Below are positions 1 to 7,474 of a DNA stretch of 9,568 nucleotides, one piece after another; the first letter of the stretch is position 1, and each line of letters opens with the position of its first letter. Both the position numbers and the translations under genes were made by a program. The notes beneath the pieces are model-generated. The model did no database searches. It was not told the DNA's origin and saw only the letters and a program-made list of their open reading frames with translations. The stretch lies in assembly GCA_903847545.1 (NCBI GenBank), contig CAINDZ010000716.1:1-9568 (forward strand), written 5' to 3'. This stretch comes from an uncultured bacterium (lineage in GTDB: Bacteria > Krumholzibacteriota > Krumholzibacteriia > LZORAL124-64-63).

Positions 1-979
1 AGCAGCGCGGCGTGTCCAGGTAGAAGTTGCGGTGCAGCTGCCCGTACCGCACGAACTCGGCGTCCTGCAGCCCGGGAATCAGGCGCAGCACGCGCCGCTG
101 CTCGCCCTGCTTCAGGCGCGTCTGGAAGCCGACCAGCCCGTAGATGGTGCCCTCGCGGTTCTCCTGCCGCAGCTGGACGACCGCGTACGGTCGCCGGCCG
201 TCGCGGCGCGGGTCGCCGAGTCCCACCGGGCGCAGCGGCCCGAAGGCGAGCGACTCGGGCCCCGAGGCGGCGATCTCCTCGATCGGCTGGCACCCGGCGA
301 AGAGCTCGTCGCGGTCGAAGGCGTGCACGTCCGCCTTCTCGGCGGCCAGCAGCTCACGCACCAGGGTCTCGTAGGCCTCGCGGTCGAGTGCCGCGTTCAG
401 GTAGTCGGCCTCGCCGCGCTCGTACCGCGCGGCGCGGTACAGCTGCTCGAGGTCCAGCGACTCGAGCGTGACGGTCGGGGCGATGGCGTCGAAGAAGTGC
501 AGCGCCGGGCGGCCGGTCAGGCGGCCCAGCTCCTCGACGAGCGCGCCCGACGTCAGCGGGCCGGTCGCGACGAGCCACAGGTGGCCGTCGGCCGCCGGCA
601 GGCTCTCGACGGGACCGCGCTCGACCTGGACGCCGGCGGCCGCGAGCAGGTCCGCGACCGCGGCCGAGAAGGCGTCGCGGTCGACGGCCAGCGCGCTGCC
701 GGCCGGCACGGCGCAGGCGCGGGCGGCGCCGAGCAGCCGGCAGCCGAGCGCGTCGAGCTCCTGCTTGAGCACGCCGCTGGCGGTCGAGGGTTCGACGCTC
801 TTGAGGGAGTTGCTGCAGACGATCTGAGCGAGCGCGTCGCCGCGGTGCACCGCCGTCGCGGCCACCGGGCGCATCTCGACCAGCCGCGCGGGCACGCCCA
901 GCCGGGCCAGCTGCAGCGCCGCCTCGCAGCCGGCGAGCCCCCCGCCGACGACGGTGACCGCCACGGGCCGGGCCGTCAT
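1..979 (-). CDS. trmFO: TrmFO, folate/FAD-dependent tRNA (uracil-54-C5) methyltransferase (3' end cut off by window edge)
   Basis: TrmFO makes 5-methyluridine at position 54 in the T-loop of tRNA, using methylenetetrahydrofolate as carbon donor and FADH2/NAD(P)H as reductant; it is cytosolic. The visible 326 residues start MTARPVAVTVVGGGLAGCEAA, with the FAD-binding GGGLAG at 12-17 and 'EMRP' at 35-38. The family-specific 'VCSNSLK' (Cys55) and 'FAGCQPIE' (Cys230) match the two functional cysteines known in Bacillus subtilis TrmFO (Cys53 and Cys226). Also present are 'VPAGSALAVDR', 'FFDAIAPTV', 'FGPLRPVGLGDPR', 'YAVVQLRQEN', 'GLVGFQTRLKQGEQRRV', 'PGLQDAEFVRYGQLHRN'. Family members run about 435-470 residues, so roughly 110-140 C-terminal residues lie beyond the left edge. 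The ATG overlaps the topA stop as ATGA, which suggests translational coupling; only a weak GGGGA precedes it. The related GidA/MnmG is excluded because the TrmFO-only motifs around both cysteines are present. Confidence 0.95.
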   Translation of the reverse strand, partial: MTARPVAVTVVGGGLAGCEAALQLARLGVPARLVEMRPVAATAVHRGDALAQIVCSNSLKSVEPSTASGVLKQELDALGCRLLGAARACAVPAGSALAVDRDAFSAAVADLLAAAGVQVERGPVESLPAADGHLWLVATGPLTSGALVEELGRLTGRPALHFFDAIAPTVTLESLDLEQLYRAARYERGEADYLNAALDREAYETLVRELLAAEKADVHAFDRDELFAGCQPIEEIAASGPESLAFGPLRPVGLGDPRRDGRRPYAVVQLRQENREGTIYGLVGFQTRLKQGEQRRVLRLIPGLQDAEFVRYGQLHRNFYLDTPRC

Positions 980-3753
980 GCGGTCCCCGAACCGGGCGCC
1001 TTCCTGGCGGCGGGCTTCCGGGTGGAAGCCTTCTTGGCGACCTTCGTGGCGCCGGTCGTCTTGGTGGTCGTCTTCTTGGTGGTCGCCTTCTTCGCGACCT
1101 TCTTTGTCGTCGACTTCTTCGCGACGACCTTCTTGGTCACGGCCTTCTTGGCCACCTTGCGCCCGCCACGCCGCGCCGGGCGTCCGCCGCCCTCGGCCGC
1201 GCGCACCGCGGCGGCGGCCAGCAGGCTGACGGCATCGGCCACCGAGACCTCCTCGGGGTCGGTGTCGCGCCCGATGGTCCCGTTCAGCTTGCCGTCGGTC
1301 ACGTACGGGCCGTAGCGTCCCTTGCAGATGACCAGCGGCAGCCCGGTCTCCGGGTGCGGCCCCAGTTCGCGCAGCACCGGCCGGCGGTTCTTGTTGCGGA
1401 TGCGCTCGAGCGCGTCCTCCAGCGTCACGCTGAACAGCACGTCGACCGAGGCCACGCTGGCAAACACGCGGTCGCACTCGACGTACGGCCCGAAGCGGCC
1501 CAGCCCGGCGCGCACGGGCTTGCCCGTGGCGGGGTCCGCGCCGACATGGCGCGGCAGGCTCAGCAGCTTCAGCGCATAGTCCAGGTCGATCGTCGACAGG
1601 TCCGTCTTGGCGCCCAGGCTGATGCGCTTCGGCTTCGCGTCGCCCTCCTGCTCGCCCAGCTGCAGGTAGGGGCCGAAGGGCCCGGTCAGCGCGTAGATGT
1701 TCTGCCCCGTCTCGGGGTGCACGCCGATGGGCTCGCGCGAGCGGTCGCGCTGCGTGATCAGCTTCAGCGCGCTCTCGGGCGTCAGTTCGTCGATGAGCAT
1801 GTCCACCGGCACGGTGGCCCGCCGCTCGTCGTCGCCCTCGACGTTCACCGAGACGTAGTTGCGCCCGATGCGCAGCACGATCGGCGCGCCCGTCGCCGGG
1901 TCGTCGCCCACGTGGATGCGCGGGAACTCGATGCGGTCGAGCCCGGCCGAGATGTCCTTCTCGAGCCCGGCCTCGCCGCCGCCGCCGCGGTAGAAGCGGT
2001 CCAGGAACTCGACCCAGTCGCGCTCGCCGGCGGCGATCTGGTCCAGTTCCTCCTCCATCCGCGCGGTGAACGCAACGTCCACGTAGCGGTTGAAGTGCTC
2101 GCGCAGCAAGTGCGTGACCGCGATGCCGATGTAGGTCGGCAGCAGCGCGCCGCCCTTCTTGGCGACGTACTCGCGGCTCTGGATGGTGGCGATGACCGAC
2201 GCGTACGTCGACGGCCGACCGATGCCCTCCTCCTCGAGCTTCTTGATGAGCGAGGCCTCGGTGTAGCGGGCCGGCGGCTGCGTCTCGTGCGCGACGTGCG
2301 CGACCGCGGTGACGTCGACGCCGCCGGGCTTCCGCGCGGCCTCGCCGCCGATCGCCTGCCCCTCGTCCAGGTGGGGCAGCAGCGCGTCCTGGCCGCGGTC
2401 GCCGTACACCTTCAGGAAGCCCGGAAACTTGACCACCGAGCCGTTCGCGCGGAACAGCAGGTCGCGCCCGCCGGCCTTCGCCGCCAGGTCGACGGCCGTC
2501 TTGTCCAGCTTGGCGTCGGCCATCTGCGAGGCCACGGTGCGGTTCCAGATCAGCGTGTAGACGGCCAGGTCGTCCTTGTCGAGCTTGCCGGCGATGGACG
2601 CGGGCGTGCGGCTGACGTGGGTCGGCCGGATGGCCTCGTGGGCCTCCTGCGCGCTCTTCGACTGGGTCTTGTAGCGCCGCGGTCCATTGGTGTACTGCGG
2701 CCCGAAGTCGCGCTCGATCAGCTTCGCCGCCTCGGCCAGCGCACCCTCGCTCAGCGTAAGCGAGTCGGTGCGCATGTAGGTGATCAGTCCCTCGGGGAAG
2801 TCGCCGACGCCCTCGTACAGGCGCTGGGCGATGCGCATCACGCGCTGGGGCGTCATCTTCAGCCGGCCGCTGGCGGCCTGCTGCAGCGTCGAGGTCGTGA
2901 ACGGCGGCGAGGGACGCTGCGTGGTCTCCTTGCGCTCGACCGCGGCCACCTTCCAGGGCACGCCCGCCAGTGCGTCGGCGGCGATCACTGCGGCCGTGGA
3001 CTCGTCCAGTTGCAGCCGGCTGTCGCCGCCCTTCAACTGCCCGGTGGTCGGGTCGAAGTCCTTGCTCCCGGCCACCCGCCGGTCGTCGACGTTCGTCAGC
3101 CGGGCGCCGAACTCGTGGTCGCCTGCAGCCAGCGTCGCCTCGACGTCGCAGTACTTTGCGACGCGGAACGCCTGCCGCTCCTCCTCCTTCTCGACGACCA
3201 GCCGCACCGCGACGCTCTGCACGCGGCCGGCCGACAGCTTCGTCCGCACCTTCTTCCACAGCACCGGCGACAGCGAGTAGCCGTACAGGCGGTCGAGGAT
3301 GCGCCGGCCCTCCTGGGCGCGCACCAGCTGCATGTCCAGCTCGCGCGGGTTGGCCAACGCCTCCAGGATCGCCTCGCGCGTGATCTCGTGGAAGGTGATG
3401 CGGCGCACGGGCACCTTCGGCTCGAGCACCTCGAGCAGGTGCCACGAGATGGCCTCGCCCTCGCGGTCCTCGTCCGTCGCCAGCAGGATCTCGTCCGCCT
3501 GCTTCAGCTTCTTCTTCAGCTCGGCCACCTGGGCCCGGCTGTCCGGCGAGACGATGTAGATGGGCGCGTAGCGGTCGTCGATGTTCACGCCCAGGCGCGA
3601 CCACGGCTCGTTCTTGTAGCGCGCGGGGATATCCTTGGCCGAGGCGGGCAGGTCGCGGATGTGGCCGTAGCTGGAGGTGACGGTGTAGTTCGCGTCCAGG
3701 AAACGCGTGATGGTACGGGCCTTCGCGGGCGACTCGACGATGATGAGTTTCAA
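976..3753 (-). CDS. topA: DNA topoisomerase I (type IA), zinc-free with lysine-rich C-terminal tail
   Basis: TopA relaxes negative supercoils by cutting one DNA strand through a 5'-phosphotyrosine and passing the other strand. In this 925-residue protein the Toprim domain covers about 1-113, with 'IVESPAKA' (Glu7) and the metal-binding D94-x-D96-x-E98 in 'LATDEDREGE'. The catalytic core runs from about 128 to 590, with 'LSAGRVQSVAVRLV' at 173-186 and the active-site tyrosine Tyr326, followed by Arg328, in 'EGLITYMRTDS'. 'YTEASLIKKLEEEGIGRPSTYA' lies at 497-518. Four topoisomerase C-terminal repeats follow (about 612-668, 675-734, 735-790, 793-849), best seen in 'HPETG...GPFGPY' and 'HPETG...GRYGPYV'; the first has lost its GPYV. 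There are no Cys4 zinc fingers: only three cysteines, at 202, 760 and 810. Residues 866-918 form a lysine-rich tail. Domain layout is closer to mycobacterial/Streptomyces TopA than to E. coli TopA. The start is TTG, fixed by a good ribosome binding site and an in-frame TGA five codons upstream. Confidence 0.98.
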   Translation of the reverse strand: MKLIIVESPAKARTITRFLDANYTVTSSYGHIRDLPASAKDIPARYKNEPWSRLGVNIDDRYAPIYIVSPDSRAQVAELKKKLKQADEILLATDEDREGEAISWHLLEVLEPKVPVRRITFHEITREAILEALANPRELDMQLVRAQEGRRILDRLYGYSLSPVLWKKVRTKLSAGRVQSVAVRLVVEKEEERQAFRVAKYCDVEATLAAGDHEFGARLTNVDDRRVAGSKDFDPTTGQLKGGDSRLQLDESTAAVIAADALAGVPWKVAAVERKETTQRPSPPFTTSTLQQAASGRLKMTPQRVMRIAQRLYEGVGDFPEGLITYMRTDSLTLSEGALAEAAKLIERDFGPQYTNGPRRYKTQSKSAQEAHEAIRPTHVSRTPASIAGKLDKDDLAVYTLIWNRTVASQMADAKLDKTAVDLAAKAGGRDLLFRANGSVVKFPGFLKVYGDRGQDALLPHLDEGQAIGGEAARKPGGVDVTAVAHVAHETQPPARYTEASLIKKLEEEGIGRPSTYASVIATIQSREYVAKKGGALLPTYIGIAVTHLLREHFNRYVDVAFTARMEEELDQIAAGERDWVEFLDRFYRGGGGEAGLEKDISAGLDRIEFPRIHVGDDPATGAPIVLRIGRNYVSVNVEGDDERRATVPVDMLIDELTPESALKLITQRDRSREPIGVHPETGQNIYALTGPFGPYLQLGEQEGDAKPKRISLGAKTDLSTIDLDYALKLLSLPRHVGADPATGKPVRAGLGRFGPYVECDRVFASVASVDVLFSVTLEDALERIRNKNRRPVLRELGPHPETGLPLVICKGRYGPYVTDGKLNGTIGRDTDPEEVSVADAVSLLAAAAVRAAEGGGRPARRGGRKVAKKAVTKKVVAKKSTTKKVAKKATTKKTTTKTTGATKVAKKASTRKPAARKAPGSGTA
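1000..1158 (-). repeat. Low-complexity repeats encoding the TopA lysine-rich tail
   Basis: This stretch encodes TopA residues 866-918, where 19 of 53 residues are lysine, two more are arginine and none is acidic. The pattern is KK separated by three or four small residues (VAKK, VTKK, VAKK, TTKK, VAKK, TTKK). On the plus strand this appears as repeated cttctt units separated by ggtggtcg-, gcga- or ggcca-like spacers. Basic tails of this kind in mycobacterial and Streptomyces TopA are known to aid DNA binding and processivity; the same role here is inferred. Such repeats can change in number between strains. Confidence 0.85.
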
Positions 3754-3761
3754 GCAGCCCG

Positions 3762-3767
3762 TCCTTC
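3762..3767 (-). promoter_or_regulatory. Ribosome binding site of topA (fixes a TTG start)
   Basis: Reading the minus strand, GAAGGA is followed by eight bases (CGGGCTGC) and then TTG AAA CTC. The TTG codes for the first residue of the canonical 'MKLIIVESPAKA' N-terminus. An in-frame TGA overlaps this site (TGA AGG ACG GGC TGC TTG), so no upstream start is possible. Confidence 0.8.
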
Positions 3768-3771
3768 AAGC

Positions 3772-3800
3772 AAAACCCGGCTGCCGCGGTGAACAGCCGG
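3772..3800 (-). terminator. Stem-loop followed by a short T-run in the topA leader (possible weak terminator or attenuator)
   Basis: On the minus strand CCGGCTG (3800-3794) and CAGCCGG (3783-3777) form a perfect 7-bp stem with a 10-base loop, followed by GTTTTG. The T-run is only four bases, so termination would be partial at best. It ends five bases before the topA ribosome binding site, so it could lower read-through from smg into topA or shape the leader. The inverted repeat is seen directly; the function is inferred. Confidence 0.35.
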
Positions 3801-3812
3801 TCCTGCGTCGGC

Positions 3813-3838
3813 GAGGCCGGGCCCCGGGGGCCCGCCTC
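3813..3838 (-). other. GC-rich stem-loop overlapping the smg stop codon
   Basis: GAGGC/GCCTC and GGGCCC/GGGCCC pair around a three-base loop, giving an 11-bp stem with one bulged C. The stem includes two bases of the smg TGA. No T-run follows on the minus strand, so it is not a standard intrinsic terminator. It may protect an mRNA 3' end or cause pausing, or it may be a chance product of the high GC content. Confidence 0.4.
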
Positions 3839-4331
3839 AGTGGATGTTGTCGAAGCCCTCGGAGGCGCCCCCGGTCAGGCCGGGCCGGCCCGGCCGGAAC
3901 AGCACCTGCTCGAGGATCGGCTCGAGGTCGTACGGCGTCAGCGGCCGGAAGGCGATGTGCGACGAGTAGGCCAGCAGGGCCTCCATCTGGGCCCGGTTGA
4001 TCTGGCCAGTGTTGAACAGGTCCAGCAGCATCCCCAGCCCGTCGCGGGTCAGGTACTCGCCCTCCATCTCGCCGAACATGCGGAACGCCTTGTCCGACGG
4101 GGCGTCCGGCACCGGTTCCTGCGGCCACTCCTGGCGGGGGTCCGGCAGCAGGTGCTCCTCGACCCAGTCCAGCAGGGCATAAACGTCGTCGTCGTGCAGC
4201 CCGGACGAGGCCATGCGCTCGCGCAGGCGGGCCAGCCGGGCGGCCGAAACCTCGGTCCCTCCCGACAGGGCCTCCAACAGTAACACCAGCAGGTGCTTAT
4301 GTTTACCGCGTTCGCTGTTCATTGCTGGCAT
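3837..4331 (-). CDS. smg: DUF494/Smg-like protein of unknown function
   Basis: The 164-residue product has no signal peptide, membrane segment or cysteine. Similarity to Smg (157 residues in E. coli, function unknown) is by layout and pattern. It has an N-terminal helical part with 'HKHLLVLLLEAL' (11-22) and 'LHDDDVYALLDWVEEHL' (45-61). A variable Pro/Glu-rich linker (62-80) follows, then the C-terminal block 'FRMFGEMEGEYLTRDGLGMLLDL' (83-105) and 'EALLAYSSHIAFRPLTPYDLEPILEQVLF' (117-145). That block corresponds to the 'R.y...E...L....RGFLLFLE...VL...RE.VI.R.ALD...LDDLKW..LMVLFN' pattern of the family. It ends in a Gly/Pro-rich tail (146-164) that E. coli Smg lacks. Position directly before topA supports the call, because smg commonly sits at dprA-smg-topA. 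Start: ATG at 4331 has GGAAA five bases upstream; a second ATG at 4322 (MNSERG) has worse spacing. Confidence 0.68.
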   Translation of the reverse strand: MPAMNSERGKHKHLLVLLLEALSGGTEVSAARLARLRERMASSGLHDDDVYALLDWVEEHLLPDPRQEWPQEPVPDAPSDKAFRMFGEMEGEYLTRDGLGMLLDLFNTGQINRAQMEALLAYSSHIAFRPLTPYDLEPILEQVLFRPGRPGLTGGASEGFDNIH

Positions 4332-4342
4332 CGCTTTCCGCA

Positions 4343-4360
4343 GCCGGCCGACGGGCCGGC
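4343..4360 (-). other. Perfect 7-bp stem-loop in the smg leader
   Basis: GCCGGCC and GGCCGGC flank the four-base loop CGTC, making a perfect stem that ends just three bases before the GGAAA ribosome binding site of smg. If the promoter at 4371-4399 is real, the transcript would start about four bases before the stem, so the mRNA would begin with this hairpin. No T-run follows, so it is not an intrinsic terminator for secA. Confidence 0.5.
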
Positions 4361-4370
4361 GACGCGGCCA

Positions 4371-4399
4371 AACCTAGCACGGGACCCCATGACCGGCAA
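4371..4399 (-). promoter_or_regulatory. Candidate sigma-70-type promoter for smg(-topA-trmFO)
   Basis: On the minus strand TTGCCG (4399-4394, -35-like) is followed by a 17-base spacer and TAGGTT (4376-4371, -10-like), with an extended -10 TGC just before it. The -10 keeps T1, A2 and T6 of TATAAT. A start near 4364 would give a leader of about 33 bases to the smg ATG. This AT-richer patch stands out in GC-rich DNA. It is a consensus match by eye only; a chance match is possible. Confidence 0.35.
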
Positions 4400-4410
4400 G
4401 ACCGGCCCCG

Positions 4411-4427
4411 GCCCCGCCGCCCGGGGC
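4411..4427 (-). other. GC-rich stem-loop just after the secA stop codon
   Basis: GCCCCG and CGGGGC form a 6-bp stem with the loop GGCGG, starting two bases after the secA TGA. It lacks a T-run and is followed by GC-rich sequence, so any termination here would not be of the classic intrinsic type. It may mark the 3' end of the slt-secA message or be incidental. Confidence 0.35.
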
Positions 4428-4428
4428 G

Positions 4429-7446
<3,018 letters not shown>

Positions 7447-7452
7447 GGGTCG

Positions 7453-7458
7453 CTCCTT
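7453..7458 (-). promoter_or_regulatory. Ribosome binding site of secA
   Basis: AAGGAG lies six bases (CGACCC) before the secA ATG, inside the 28-bp gap after the transglycosylase stop codon. This is the strongest ribosome binding site in the window. I see no nearby complementary sequence that would obviously mask it. Confidence 0.85.
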
Positions 7459-7474
7459 GGGGCGAAGTCGTCGA

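Noticed and set aside
1000..1158. Plus-strand cttctt repeats considered as a CRISPR or non-coding tandem repeat
   Set aside because: The units are short, irregular and fully explained as codons of the TopA lysine-rich tail on the minus strand.
1354..3792. Long open frame on the plus strand (812 codons) across topA; similar ones at 32-1315 and 4534-7518
   Set aside because: They lie exactly antisense to topA, trmFO and secA and have Arg/Ala/Leu/Gln/Val-rich compositions typical of reverse-strand frames in GC-rich DNA, with no recognisable motif.
4373..4390. A tiny ATG open frame upstream of smg (possible leader peptide)
   Set aside because: It reaches a stop after five codons, overlaps the candidate promoter and would lie upstream of the predicted transcript start.
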